64,000 nucleotides of DNA. It comes from Chitinophaga filiformis. GTDB lineage: Bacteria; Bacteroidota; Bacteroidia; Chitinophagales; Chitinophagaceae. The translations under genes and the position numbers were made by a program. Shown one piece after another: positions 41,269 through 50,141 of this stretch. Location of the stretch: assembly GCF_900102545.1 (NCBI RefSeq), contig NZ_FNBN01000005.1, positions 434,001 through 498,000 of the forward strand. The letters run 5' to 3'. The notes beneath the pieces are model-generated. The model saw only the letters and a program-made list of their open reading frames with translations, made no database searches and was not told where the DNA came from. The number at the start of each line of letters is the position of its first letter. The stretch's first letter is position 1.

Positions 41269-42180
41269 TCAGATGGCCCACTCCCTGGGTTTCAGAAATT
41301 CAACCAGTTCAGCTTCCCTGCTGCCGGGTGTGGGATGATAATCATATTCCCAGCGGGCCCGTGGCGGAAGGCTCATCAGAATGGATTCCGTACGTCCGTT
41401 GGTTTTCAGGCCGAACAGGGTGCCCCTGTCGTGAATCAGGTTAAACTCCACATAGCGTCCGCGCCTGTATTCCTGCCAGTCTTTGTGGGCTTCAGTATAC
41501 GGTATATCCTTTGTTTTCTTTACGATGGGCAGATAGGCGGCCAGGAAGGCTTCGCCATTGGCTTTCGCCAGATTGTACAACTGTTCAGCGCTCATTTTTT
41601 CACCTGGGCGCTGGTAGTCGTAGAAAATGCCGCCAATACCGCGGGCTTCGTTGTTCCGGTGTTTATTGACAAAATACTCGTCGCAATGCTTTTTGAATGC
41701 CGGATAAAGTTCCGTGCCGAAACGATCGCAGGCATTTTTGAATGTCTGATGGAAGTGGATACCATCCTGCTCATCCAGGTAGTAGGGCGTCAGGTCTGCT
41801 CCACCGCCAAACCAGGAGTCTTTCAGTGCACCGTTGTCATCGTACAGCTCAAAATAGCGGAAGTTGGCATGTACTGTGGGTACAAAAGGATTTACCGGGT
41901 GAATAACAAGGGAGATGCCGCAGGCCATGAACTGTGCCTGGCCTACACCAAATTGTTTCGCCATCAGTTCCGGCAGTTCGCCAGATACGACAGAAGTGTT
42001 CACACCGCCTTTTTCGAATACATTACCGTCGGCGATGACACGGGATTTACCACCACCACCGCCGGGACGTTCCCAGATGTCCTCACGGAATCTGGCTTTA
42101 CCATCAATATCTTCCAGCGCTGTACAGATCTCATTCTGCAGGCGATGTATGAGGGAAATAAAGTTGTCTTTAATGTTCAT
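41269..42180 (-). CDS. hemF: Oxygen-dependent coproporphyrinogen III oxidase
   Basis: Decarboxylates two propionates of coproporphyrinogen III using O2. The 303-residue protein shows the family signature FRYFELYDDNG and WFGGGADLTPYY (about 121-132), and the ending RYVEFNLIHDRGTLFGL (about 235-251). Its presence, rather than the radical-SAM HemN, ties this operon to aerobic growth. HemF also lies upstream of an oxygen-dependent PPO in the divergent unit. Gaps are 12 bases to hemE and 21 to hemB. Confidence 0.96.
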   Translation of the reverse strand: MNIKDNFISLIHRLQNEICTALEDIDGKARFREDIWERPGGGGGKSRVIADGNVFEKGGVNTSVVSGELPELMAKQFGVGQAQFMACGISLVIHPVNPFVPTVHANFRYFELYDDNGALKDSWFGGGADLTPYYLDEQDGIHFHQTFKNACDRFGTELYPAFKKHCDEYFVNKHRNNEARGIGGIFYDYQRPGEKMSAEQLYNLAKANGEAFLAAYLPIVKKTKDIPYTEAHKDWQEYRRGRYVEFNLIHDRGTLFGLKTNGRTESILMSLPPRARWEYDYHPTPGSREAELVEFLKPREWAI

Positions 42181-42192
42181 GGCAGGTTTCCT

Positions 42193-43218
42193 TTAGAATT
42201 CCTTTACGGTCTCAATGAAAGCTTTGGCGTGATCAACAGGCACATTTGGCAGGATGCCATGGCCGAGGTTCGCAATATAGCGATGTTTGCCAAAGCCATT
42301 CAGCATTTCCTTTACTGCTTTTTTGATCTCAGGAATAGGCGCCAGCAGTTTGGCCGGATCAAAGTTACCCTGCAGTGTCACGTTATTGCCTGCAAACTGT
42401 CTTGCACGGGCAGGCTGGATACACCAGTCAACGCCCAGGCAATTAGCGCCGGTAGCGGCCATTTCTTCCAGTGCAAACCAGGCTCCTTTTGCAAATACAG
42501 TAACGGGGCAGACGTCTTTCAATGCAGCCACGATCTGGCGCATGTACCGGAGAGAGAGGGTTTCGAAGTCCTGAGGACTTAATAACCCGCCCCAGGAGTC
42601 AAACAGCTGTATGCAATCAGCTCCTGCTTTCACTTGCTCTTTCAGGTAAGCGATGGTAGTATCAGTGATCATCTGCAGCAACTGATGGGCTACTTCCGGT
42701 TGCTGATAGCAGAATGCTTTGGCACTATCGAATGTTTTGGAGCCTTTACCCTGCACCATATAACAGAGCAGGGTCCAGGGGGCGCCTGCAAAACCGATCA
42801 GGGGAACGGCACCATCCAGTGTTTTCTTTGTTAAGGCGAGCGCTTCAAATACATAGTTGAGAGTGTCCTTTACATCGGGTACACGGAGTTTCTTCAGATC
42901 ATCCGCACCTTTTACCGGGTCAGGCAGTACGGGACCGATCTTTTCTATCAGCTGTACTTCCATGCCCATGGCCTGTGGAACCACGAGGATATCAGAGAAG
43001 ATGATGGCCGCGTCTACACCTACCTGGTGTACCGGCATCACAGTGATCTCTGTGGCCAGTTCAGGGTTCATGCAGCGTTCAAAGAAAGAGTATTTCTCCC
43101 GCAGTTTGATGTAGTCGGGCAGGTAACGGCCGGCCTGACGCATCATCCATACAGGGACACGTTCTGTTGTTTCTCCGCGTAAGGCTCTCAGTAAAAGGTC
43201 ATTCTTTAAGGCGCTCAT
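42193..43218 (-). CDS. hemE: Uroporphyrinogen decarboxylase
   Basis: Removes four carboxyl groups from uroporphyrinogen III. The 341-residue protein has the two family signatures: PVWMMRQAGRYLPDY (about 21-35) and GFAGAPWTLLCYMVQG (about 142-157). IQLFDSWGGLLSPQDF follows near 201-216. It starts five bases downstream of the hemD stop codon, within the hem operon. Confidence 0.97.
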   Translation of the reverse strand: MSALKNDLLLRALRGETTERVPVWMMRQAGRYLPDYIKLREKYSFFERCMNPELATEITVMPVHQVGVDAAIIFSDILVVPQAMGMEVQLIEKIGPVLPDPVKGADDLKKLRVPDVKDTLNYVFEALALTKKTLDGAVPLIGFAGAPWTLLCYMVQGKGSKTFDSAKAFCYQQPEVAHQLLQMITDTTIAYLKEQVKAGADCIQLFDSWGGLLSPQDFETLSLRYMRQIVAALKDVCPVTVFAKGAWFALEEMAATGANCLGVDWCIQPARARQFAGNNVTLQGNFDPAKLLAPIPEIKKAVKEMLNGFGKHRYIANLGHGILPNVPVDHAKAFIETVKEF

Positions 43219-43223
43219 TCTTA

Positions 43224-44030
43224 TCAGTTAATGTTGTTAAAGTGAAATATCGTTGTTCGTACAAGTTGTTCCATAGAGGGGCTTGCACTGGTAATAATCA
43301 TATTGCTGGTATGTTCCTGCAGGGCCCGGGCAGTAGTAGGACCTATTGAAAAACAGACGGTATGCGGTGGCAGACTGTTGACTGAAAAGAAACTCTCTAC
43401 GGCGCTGGGACTGAGGAAGAGGATCCCATCATATTCCTGTCCTGTGAGGGCAGGGGTTTCCGTTGTTTCATATACAATCAGTTCTTCTAAGACGATATTG
43501 TGTTGCTGTAACAGGTCTGGCAGCTCATCCCTGCGTTTGTCGCCACAAAAGAATACCAACGGGCCTTTCTCTTCATTTCTGATGATCTCTTGCGCCAGCG
43601 AGGCAGCGTTAGCTGCGGTGCCGGCTATTTTGTGCCGGATGTCATATTGGTGCTTTAATGCCTCTTGTGTAGCTCCTTCCAGGCAGTATACATTCCATCC
43701 GGGGGAGAAGAAACCTCCCTTTTTGAATGCATCAAACTCTTCATCTGTTACTGTTGGAGGGAATGCTGTCCAGGTGCCGTAATAGTATTTTCCGTCCGGG
43801 TGCAGGTAATGATCAAGCAGTGCCTGTACTGCATTGGCGCTGGTAAAAACGACAGTTGCCTTTTCCTGGAACAGCTGGTGTATGCGTTGTTTCAGGCTGT
43901 CTGTGATCAATGCTTGTGTGCTGATGAATCCCTTAGCCTCGATATCGATATTTTGCGCTGCTGCTATCACGACCAATCGTCGGTCGACCGCTTTAGTGCT
44001 TAATATGCGATATCTTTTATTTGATGGCAT
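43224..44030 (-). CDS. hemD: Uroporphyrinogen-III synthase
   Basis: Cyclises hydroxymethylbilane with inversion of ring D. The 268-residue protein has the weakly conserved two-domain HemD fold. ATVVFTSANAVQALL (about 58-72) and LFLSPSAVESFF (about 207-218) are the usual recognisable segments. An in-frame opening extends to 44195, deep inside hemC; the ATG at 44030 (MPSNKRYRILSTKAV) is chosen, which overlaps hemC by 14 bases and suggests translational coupling. The identification rests on both sequence pattern and operon position. Confidence 0.88.
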   Translation of the reverse strand: MPSNKRYRILSTKAVDRRLVVIAAAQNIDIEAKGFISTQALITDSLKQRIHQLFQEKATVVFTSANAVQALLDHYLHPDGKYYYGTWTAFPPTVTDEEFDAFKKGGFFSPGWNVYCLEGATQEALKHQYDIRHKIAGTAANAASLAQEIIRNEEKGPLVFFCGDKRRDELPDLLQQHNIVLEELIVYETTETPALTGQEYDGILFLSPSAVESFFSVNSLPPHTVCFSIGPTTARALQEHTSNMIITSASPSMEQLVRTTIFHFNNIN

Positions 44031-44940
44031 CCCTGATTTGTGCAACAATTTTATCGCCGCCCTGTGCGAGGATCTTTTCTGCGGCAATTTTACCAATATG
44101 GCCGGCATCCTGTAGCGGTGCCTGTTCTGTAATGGTGAACAGCTGCTGGCCATCGAGGCTGCACAGCTCTCCGCTGAAATGTAAGGTCTCCTCATTTACT
44201 GTAGCATAAGCACTGATAGGAGTGGTACAGCCACCCATCAGTGTACGCAGAAAGTCGCGCTCTATACGGGTGCAAAGGGCTGTAGCCAGGTCGTTCATTG
44301 GTGAACAGGCCTGCTGACAGAAATTATCGTCTTCCCGGCATACAGCTACCACGGCGCCCTGAGCGGGAGCGGGCAGCATCCAGTCCAGCTCTATAGAGGT
44401 GGTGGGACGTATGCCTATTCTTTCCAGTCCGGCAGCCGCGAAGATGGCGCCGTCCCAGTTTTCAGCTGCCAGCTTTTGCAGGCGGGTATTCACATTGCCA
44501 CGCAGGTTATGCAGCTGGTGATGCGGATACTTACGCAGCCACTGAGCTTTACGTCTTACGCTGCTGGTGGCGATATTAGCGATATATCCGGGTTTGTCAA
44601 GAAAGGAGGTATCCTGTCTGTATACCAGCAGGTCCTTTACAGGGCCTCTTTCCAGGACTGCAGCCTGTATAATATTTTTAGGTAATTGTGTCGGAACGTC
44701 TTTGAGTGAGTGAACGGCAATATCAATACGGCCGTTGAGGAGAGCGATGTCCAGGCTTTTGGTGAAAATACCCTGAACGCCTATTTCGTAAAGTGGAGTG
44801 ACGAGGTCGATATCTCCCTCGCTTTTGATAGGTACCAGTGTAGTTGTATATCCCTGCGCATCGAGCAGGCCTTTTACCTTATTAGCCTGCCACAGTGCCA
44901 GCTGGCTTTCTCTTGTACCTATCCGTATTTCTCTGTTCAT
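44017..44940 (-). CDS. hemC: Porphobilinogen deaminase (hydroxymethylbilane synthase)
   Basis: Links four porphobilinogens into hydroxymethylbilane on a dipyrromethane cofactor. The 307-residue protein shows IRIGTRESQLALWQA (about 5-19), VHSLKDVPTQLP (about 77-88), NLRGNVNTRLQKL (about 142-154) and the cofactor-binding Cys in MGGCTTPISAYA (about 236-247). It lies three bases after hemA and overlaps hemD. Confidence 0.97.
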   Translation of the reverse strand: MNREIRIGTRESQLALWQANKVKGLLDAQGYTTTLVPIKSEGDIDLVTPLYEIGVQGIFTKSLDIALLNGRIDIAVHSLKDVPTQLPKNIIQAAVLERGPVKDLLVYRQDTSFLDKPGYIANIATSSVRRKAQWLRKYPHHQLHNLRGNVNTRLQKLAAENWDGAIFAAAGLERIGIRPTTSIELDWMLPAPAQGAVVAVCREDDNFCQQACSPMNDLATALCTRIERDFLRTLMGGCTTPISAYATVNEETLHFSGELCSLDGQQLFTITEQAPLQDAGHIGKIAAEKILAQGGDKIVAQIRDAIK

Positions 44941-44943
44941 GAA

Positions 44944-46197
44944 TTATTCCTGATTAACGCCCGTCTCAAAGATATCATTGATCATGGCGATATATTGATC
45001 ACTTTTATCTGTTTCCCGGCGTACCTTTCCAGCCATCAGGTTGATCATCTTCTGGATGATACGTGAAGATACTGCTTCAATATCTTCGAGATTGTACTGG
45101 TTGCCGTTCTTCTGTTGTTGTATTTCCTTGGTATGTATCTCCGTCAGCTTATCTTTCACCGCTTTCAGCACCACAGCATGTTTACGCATTTTGTACCAGT
45201 AGAGGAACTCGTTCATGTGTTCTTCAATAATGGCTAATGCTTTAGGCACTTCCTGCAGGCGCATCTGTAATGTCTCATCCTGTATCCTGGACAGTTCATC
45301 CACATTTACCAGTTCAATATGCGGCAAATCCTTTACTTCAGGCGCTACGTTGAAAGGGATAGACAGGTCGATGATCAGTTTAGGAGAGGACTGCTGAAAG
45401 TGCGCAGGTAAGATGTTTGGTTCCGGTGCATTGGAAGCTACCAGAATGATATCAGCCGCCTGTAATTCTTCTGCCAGCTGTTCATATGGCGCATAACGGA
45501 GGCCATGCTGTGCTGCAAATTCCTCTGCTACTGAGGTAGTCCGGTTCACGAGCGTTACCTGGTTTACGCCCAGATAGTCCATCATGTTCTTGCAGGTGTT
45601 GCGTCCTATTTTGCCGACGCCCACCAGCAGGATCTTTTTATGAAGGATGTCAGGCACTTTATGTTCCAGTAAACGTACAGCAGCAAAAGCTACTGATACG
45701 GTGCCGGAGCTGAGGCCTGTTTCATTCTTGATGAGTTTAGATACCTGCAGGACGCTGTTGACCAGCCTTTCCTGGAAACCGCCAAAGCATCCATTCGCTT
45801 TAGCGAATTTAGTAGCGGTACGTATCTGGCCAATGATTTCATAATCGCCAAGGATCTGTGAATCAAGTCCTGTTCCTACCTGGTATAGGTGTTTAATGGC
45901 ATCTTCGCCGGATTTCACGTACGACAACTGACTGAACATGTTACAATCTCCTTCGGTTTCATGACACACAAGTTCTATCAGCTGTTGTGGATCATCGGCA
46001 AACCCGTAGATCTCAGTTCTGTTACAAGTTGAGAGTACAAATATATCATCCAGGTCCTGCGACTTAGCACTGTCAATTAAGTGCTGGTATTGTACCTGGT
46101 TAATAGCAAACGATCCTCTTATAGCAGCATCTGTTTTCTTATAGTTGATACCAACGATATGAAAATGGGCTATATCTTTTGAATGACTACCCTGCAT
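44944..46197 (-). CDS. hemA: Glutamyl-tRNA reductase
   Basis: Reduces glutamyl-tRNA to glutamate-1-semialdehyde with NADPH: first and usually controlling step of C5 heme synthesis. The 417-residue protein has the catalytic Cys in STCNRTEIYGF (about 53-63), the NADPH-binding LLVGVGKIGRNTCKN, and the C-terminal dimer domain. The frame is open back to 46287, but the ATG at 46197 (MQGSHSKDIAHF) gives a normal N-terminus, and a likely -7 box at 46229-46222 lies between the two possible starts. First gene of the seven-gene hem operon. Confidence 0.95.
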   Translation of the reverse strand: MQGSHSKDIAHFHIVGINYKKTDAAIRGSFAINQVQYQHLIDSAKSQDLDDIFVLSTCNRTEIYGFADDPQQLIELVCHETEGDCNMFSQLSYVKSGEDAIKHLYQVGTGLDSQILGDYEIIGQIRTATKFAKANGCFGGFQERLVNSVLQVSKLIKNETGLSSGTVSVAFAAVRLLEHKVPDILHKKILLVGVGKIGRNTCKNMMDYLGVNQVTLVNRTTSVAEEFAAQHGLRYAPYEQLAEELQAADIILVASNAPEPNILPAHFQQSSPKLIIDLSIPFNVAPEVKDLPHIELVNVDELSRIQDETLQMRLQEVPKALAIIEEHMNEFLYWYKMRKHAVVLKAVKDKLTEIHTKEIQQQKNGNQYNLEDIEAVSSRIIQKMINLMAGKVRRETDKSDQYIAMINDIFETGVNQE

Positions 46198-46221
46198 TTT
46201 GTTCTTATAAGCTTCCGGGTG

Positions 46222-46255
46222 CAAAAATACTCGCATAGACCGCAAGAAAGGGCAA
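46222..46255 (-). promoter_or_regulatory. Possible promoter of the hemACDEFBL operon
   Basis: On the minus strand TATTTTTG (46229-46222) matches the -7 consensus. The nearest TTG (46255-46253) is 23 bases away, slightly long. It would give a leader of about 20 bases before the hemA ATG at 46197. Confidence 0.4.
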
Positions 46256-46392
46256 CAGGCTGTCATTAGTGTGTCATTTCTACACATGGTAACAAGGCTT
46301 GCGGAAAAATGATTTTTGTCAGTTTACACACTGATAGGTGTTATCTATTGCCCTATAACGAATAATTAAATTATTTCAACAATTGTATGACA

Positions 46393-46421
46393 TTTGCAGC
46401 TTGGATAAGCTATTACATTTG
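46393..46421 (+). promoter_or_regulatory. Possible promoter of hemH-PPO
   Basis: TACATTTG (46414-46421) fits the -7 consensus and lies 19 bases before the hemH ATG. TTTG at 46393-46396 is only 17 bases upstream, shorter than the usual spacing. Confidence 0.4.
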
Positions 46422-46440
46422 CAACAATTTAAAGTAAAGG

Positions 46441-47472
46441 ATGGAAGCTAAATCTGATAAAGGAATTATTCTGATGAACCTGGGATCGCCGGATTCTACG
46501 GCTGTACCTGATGTTAAGCGTTATCTTAATGAATTTTTGATGGACAAACGGGTGATTGATTATCCGTATCTGTTCCGCTTATTATTGATAAAAGGGATCA
46601 TCGTGCCTAAACGCGCTCCTAAATCAGCTGAAGCATACAAATCCATCTGGTGGGAAGAAGGCTCTCCATTGATTGTGCTGACAAAACAATTACAAAACGC
46701 AGTGCAGCATGATCTGCAGATGCCGGTGGAGATTTCTATGCGTTATGGTAATCCGTCGCAGGAGGCCGCCTATGATAGTCTGCTGAAACAGAACCCTAAT
46801 CTGAAAGAGGTGATCCTGTTGCCTTTGTACCCACATTATGCCATGTCTTCTTATGAAACAGCGGTAGAACATGCCAAAGCGGTACATAAGAAGAAAGGCT
46901 ATACATTCAATCTGTCTATCGTTCCTCCTTACTATAATGAACCTGATTATATCAATGCATTAGCAGAAAGTATGCGTCCATATCTGGCACAGGAGTATGA
47001 TCACCTGTTGTTCAGCTATCATGGCGTACCTGAGAGGCATATACGAAAAGGTGATATCACCGGGAAGCATTGTCTGCAGGTAGAAAATTGTTGTAAGGTA
47101 GATTCTCCTGCCCATGAGTTCTGTTATCGTCACCAGGTACATGTGACGTCAGAGCTGGTAGCAGAGAAACTGAATATACCAAGGGAGAAGTGGAGTGTGA
47201 CTTTCCAGTCCCGTCTGGGAAGGGAAGAGTGGTTGAAACCTTATACTGCCGCTACGTTGGAAGAACTGCCAAAGAAAGGCGTGAAGCGGCTGCTGGTGGC
47301 TTGTCCTGCGTTCGTTTCTGATTGTCTTGAAACACTGGAAGAGATAGCCGTGGAAGGTAAGCATACCTTTATCAACAGCGGCGGCGACAGTTTTACGATG
47401 ATCCCCTGTATGAATGTACATCCTTTATGGGTACAGGCAGTTGTAAAGTGGATGACGAGCCTGCAGTCCTGA
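46441..47472 (+). CDS. hemH: Ferrochelatase
   Basis: Inserts Fe(II) into protoporphyrin IX. The 343-residue protein has GIILMNLGSPDST (about 8-20), the catalytic His194 in FSYHGVPERH, and the second active-site segment CPAFVSDCLETLEEI (about 286-300). Four cysteines (211, 217, 218 and 228) cluster after the catalytic His; some bacterial ferrochelatases bind a 2Fe-2S cluster, so this may be one, though I cannot confirm it. It is divergent from hemA and followed by the PPO gene after 32 bases. Confidence 0.96.
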   Translation: MEAKSDKGIILMNLGSPDSTAVPDVKRYLNEFLMDKRVIDYPYLFRLLLIKGIIVPKRAPKSAEAYKSIWWEEGSPLIVLTKQLQNAVQHDLQMPVEISMRYGNPSQEAAYDSLLKQNPNLKEVILLPLYPHYAMSSYETAVEHAKAVHKKKGYTFNLSIVPPYYNEPDYINALAESMRPYLAQEYDHLLFSYHGVPERHIRKGDITGKHCLQVENCCKVDSPAHEFCYRHQVHVTSELVAEKLNIPREKWSVTFQSRLGREEWLKPYTAATLEELPKKGVKRLLVACPAFVSDCLETLEEIAVEGKHTFINSGGDSFTMIPCMNVHPLWVQAVVKWMTSLQS

Positions 47473-47504
47473 TCTGAGTTATTATTATACAAATAGCCGT
47501 TACC

Positions 47505-48833
47505 ATGAAAACGCAACCCGTTATCATTGCCGGAGCCGGTATTGCCGGTCTAAGCATTGCTTATGAATTACAGCAGAAAGGTATTCCTTACGAGATACTG
47601 GAAGCAGGATCTCACGCAGGTGGTGTGATAAAATCATTGCATGTGGATGGATATGAACTGGATGCGGGGCCGAATTCTTTTGCTGCTTCACCGGAAATAA
47701 TGGCCTATATTGATCAACTGGGATTGCAGGACCAGGTGCTGGAAGCAACTGCTGCAAGCAAGCACCGTTTCCTGGTCAGAAATAATCAACTACACGCGGT
47801 ATCTCCTCATCCGCTTAAAATACTGAAATCAAACTATATAAGCGGGGGCGCTAAATGGCGTCTGTTTACAGAGAGATTCCGCAAGGCCAATCCTGCTGAG
47901 GGTGAGGAATCGGTAAGTTCTTTTGTGAGCCGCCGCTTCGGACGTGAAATCAATGAGTATCTGTTTGAGCCTATTTTGTCGGGTATCTATGCCGGTAATC
48001 CTGACCTGATGTCTATCGCAGAGGTATTACCCATGCTGCCGCAGTGGGAAAAGAAGTATGGTAGTGTGACCAAGGGGCTCATGAAGAATATGAAAACGAT
48101 GGGCGGCCGTAAGATCATTGCTTTTAAAGGCGGTAATGCGGTACTGACAGAAAAGCTGTTATCTCTGCTGACAGGTAAGATAAGACTAAACTGTGCTATA
48201 ACAGGCGTTGCCCGCGGTGCGTCAGATTATATCGTACAATACAATGAAAATGGTAGTACCGGTATGTTAAACGCCGAACGTATCATCTTTGCTACTCCTG
48301 CTTACAGCACCGCCGTTGCTATACAAGGCCTTGATACTTCTCTGGCAGCACAGCTGCATGATATTCCCTATCCACGTATGGGGGTGCTACACCTGGGATT
48401 TGGCGCTGAGGCGCAGGGGAAAGCACCGGAAGGTTTTGGCTTCCTTGTGCCGCACGCAGCAGGTAAACATTTTCTGGGAGCGCTTTGTAATACCGCAGTA
48501 TTCCCGGCGCGCGTACCGGAAGGCAAGACCCTGTTTACCGTTTTCGTTGGAGGCGCTCGTCAGGAACAACTGTTTGATCAGTTAGGGGCAGAGAAGTTGC
48601 AGCAGACAGTGGTGAAAGAGCTGATGGAGCTATTAGGATTACAGCAGCCACCCGAAATGCAACGTTTCAGCCAGTGGAACAGGGCTATACCACAATTGAA
48701 TGTGGGGTATGCGCAGATAAGACAACAAATACGCTTTTTTGAGCAACGCTATCCGGGGATAAGACTGGCGGGGAATTATGTGACAGGCGTGGCTGTGCCG
48801 GCGATTATACAGGCGGCAAAGGGGTATAGTTGA
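47505..48833 (+). CDS. Protoporphyrinogen oxidase, FAD- and O2-dependent (HemY type)
   Basis: Oxidises protoporphyrinogen IX to protoporphyrin IX. The 442-residue flavoprotein begins with the Rossmann segment IIAGAGIAGLSIAYELQQ (about 6-23) and continues with YELDAGPNSF (about 49-58), a PPO hallmark. It ends with GIRLAGNYVTGVAVPA (quoted in part), the C-terminal FAD-binding region. Depending on convention the gene is named hemG or hemY; the protein is the oxygen-using HemY type, not the flavodoxin-like HemG. It is the second gene of the hemH unit. Confidence 0.94.
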   Translation: MKTQPVIIAGAGIAGLSIAYELQQKGIPYEILEAGSHAGGVIKSLHVDGYELDAGPNSFAASPEIMAYIDQLGLQDQVLEATAASKHRFLVRNNQLHAVSPHPLKILKSNYISGGAKWRLFTERFRKANPAEGEESVSSFVSRRFGREINEYLFEPILSGIYAGNPDLMSIAEVLPMLPQWEKKYGSVTKGLMKNMKTMGGRKIIAFKGGNAVLTEKLLSLLTGKIRLNCAITGVARGASDYIVQYNENGSTGMLNAERIIFATPAYSTAVAIQGLDTSLAAQLHDIPYPRMGVLHLGFGAEAQGKAPEGFGFLVPHAAGKHFLGALCNTAVFPARVPEGKTLFTVFVGGARQEQLFDQLGAEKLQQTVVKELMELLGLQQPPEMQRFSQWNRAIPQLNVGYAQIRQQIRFFEQRYPGIRLAGNYVTGVAVPAIIQAAKGYS

Positions 48834-49172
48834 GAAAGCCCTTTAAAGCCTGTTCGTTGCTGCCACATATCTGAATACCCCTATTTAGCTCTAATTAAGA
48901 ACATCCGACCAGGATATTTTATATTCCCTGCCCGCGCATCGCATTCCTGCACCGAATGGTTTTGACAATCCGGCCAGAACTACCAGGCACATCAAATAGA
49001 CTACACAAGCTAATAACTTTCTGCAGCGTTCTGACAGCTGTCTGTCGGCTTACTGTCGGTTTACCATCGGCCTGGAGTCGGCTTTTCATTAGAGTACTAA
49101 TATTGCATCAAGAGGCTATTTAGAGGGCACCTATATATCAAAGGGATATTGAAGTGACCTCTAAATACTATT
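48834..49172. other. Gene-poor stretch after the PPO gene
   Basis: No convincing gene. It includes a run with repeated GTCGG (about 49038-49082) and the left arm of the inverted repeat listed separately at 49105-49179. No clear terminator for the hemH unit is visible. Confidence 0.5.
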
Positions 49173-49179
49173 GTGATGC
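49105..49179. repeat. Imperfect 75-bp inverted repeat
   Basis: GCATCA (49105-49110) pairs with TGATGC (49174-49179), and TATTTAGAGG pairs with CCTCTAAATA inside it. No T-run follows. It could be a degenerate small palindromic element. Confidence 0.6.
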
Positions 49180-49396
49180 CCGGTTGCATAACTATTTTTG
49201 TATTAGTCGCACTAAGACAACAAGCTTTTTGTATTGACAACCTCAGACCCTTTTTATGGCCATTGTTAAAGACAATATTCTCATGCAGCTTGTGCGGAGT
49301 GCCCTTTGGCAAACAATTCACTATCTACGAACGGAATGGTAAGACATATTACGCAGAGCACGCCTGCATTGGCACGCTTTTCCGTTGCATATTCAT

Positions 49397-50137
49397 ATGG
49401 CAGCAGGTAAAATACATATAGGCACATCGGGATGGAGTTATAAACACTGGAGAGAGATATTTTATCCAGCAGAATTGAAGCCAACAGACTACCTCGCTTA
49501 TTATGCTGATCATTTTCAGACCACTGAGATCAATACCAGCTTCTACCATCTGCCAAGACCATCTACCATTCAAAAGTGGACGGAAACTGTCAATGCCCGA
49601 TTCCGTTTTTGTCCCAAGATCAGCCGCTTCATTACGCATATCAAGAAGCTGAATGACCCGGAAGAAACCCTGCCTAAGTTCTTCGATATTTTTGACCCGG
49701 TGCATAAACATCTGGGGCCTGTGCTGTTACAGCTGCCGCCGAATCTGGGATTCAATGAAGAGAAAGTCGCCCACTTTTTTGAAACACTTAAGACATATAA
49801 AGGGTACACATTTGCCCTGGAACCTCGTCATGATACCTGGCTGGAGGATGCAGCTATTGCATTGCTGGAGAAATACAAAATCGCGTTCGTAATTGCGGAG
49901 TCAGGGAAGCGGTGGCCATATGGAGAATTTGTAACAGCGAAACACATTTATGTGAGATTTCATGGTCCGGATGGTTCTTATGCCAAGTCTTACTCTGATA
50001 AGGTAATGAAGCAATATGCAGAAAAGATGCTGGCGTGGCAGGAGGAAGGGCATACCATTTGGGTATTTTTTAATAATGATGTGCATGGATATGCGATTGA
50101 GAATGCGAAGACATTGATTGAACTGACAAAACCATAA
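49397..50137 (+). CDS. DUF72 domain-containing protein
   Basis: A 246-residue protein of the DUF72 (YecE-like, TIM-barrel) family, function unknown; some members occur near DNA repair genes. The ATG at 49397 is chosen; an in-frame TTG lies four codons upstream. HIGTSGWSYKHW (about 6-17), EINTSFYHLP (about 45-54) and YVRFHGPDGSY are family hallmarks. It is followed after four bases by a Lys-rich protein gene and then by an Fpg-like glycosylase gene, so all three probably form one operon. Confidence 0.9.
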   Translation: MAAGKIHIGTSGWSYKHWREIFYPAELKPTDYLAYYADHFQTTEINTSFYHLPRPSTIQKWTETVNARFRFCPKISRFITHIKKLNDPEETLPKFFDIFDPVHKHLGPVLLQLPPNLGFNEEKVAHFFETLKTYKGYTFALEPRHDTWLEDAAIALLEKYKIAFVIAESGKRWPYGEFVTAKHIYVRFHGPDGSYAKSYSDKVMKQYAEKMLAWQEEGHTIWVFFNNDVHGYAIENAKTLIELTKP

Positions 50138-50141
50138 AAAT

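Noticed and set aside
41335..42582. 415-codon plus-strand ORF
   Set aside because: Antisense to hemF and hemE, both certain genes; no recognisable protein features.
44031..44195. Longer N-terminus for hemD
   Set aside because: It would overlap hemC by 179 bases with Ser/Arg-rich shadow sequence; the ATG at 44030 gives a normal HemD start.
46198..46287. Longer N-terminus for hemA
   Set aside because: Adds 30 unlikely residues, and the likely -7 box lies within this stretch, so it would not be transcribed.
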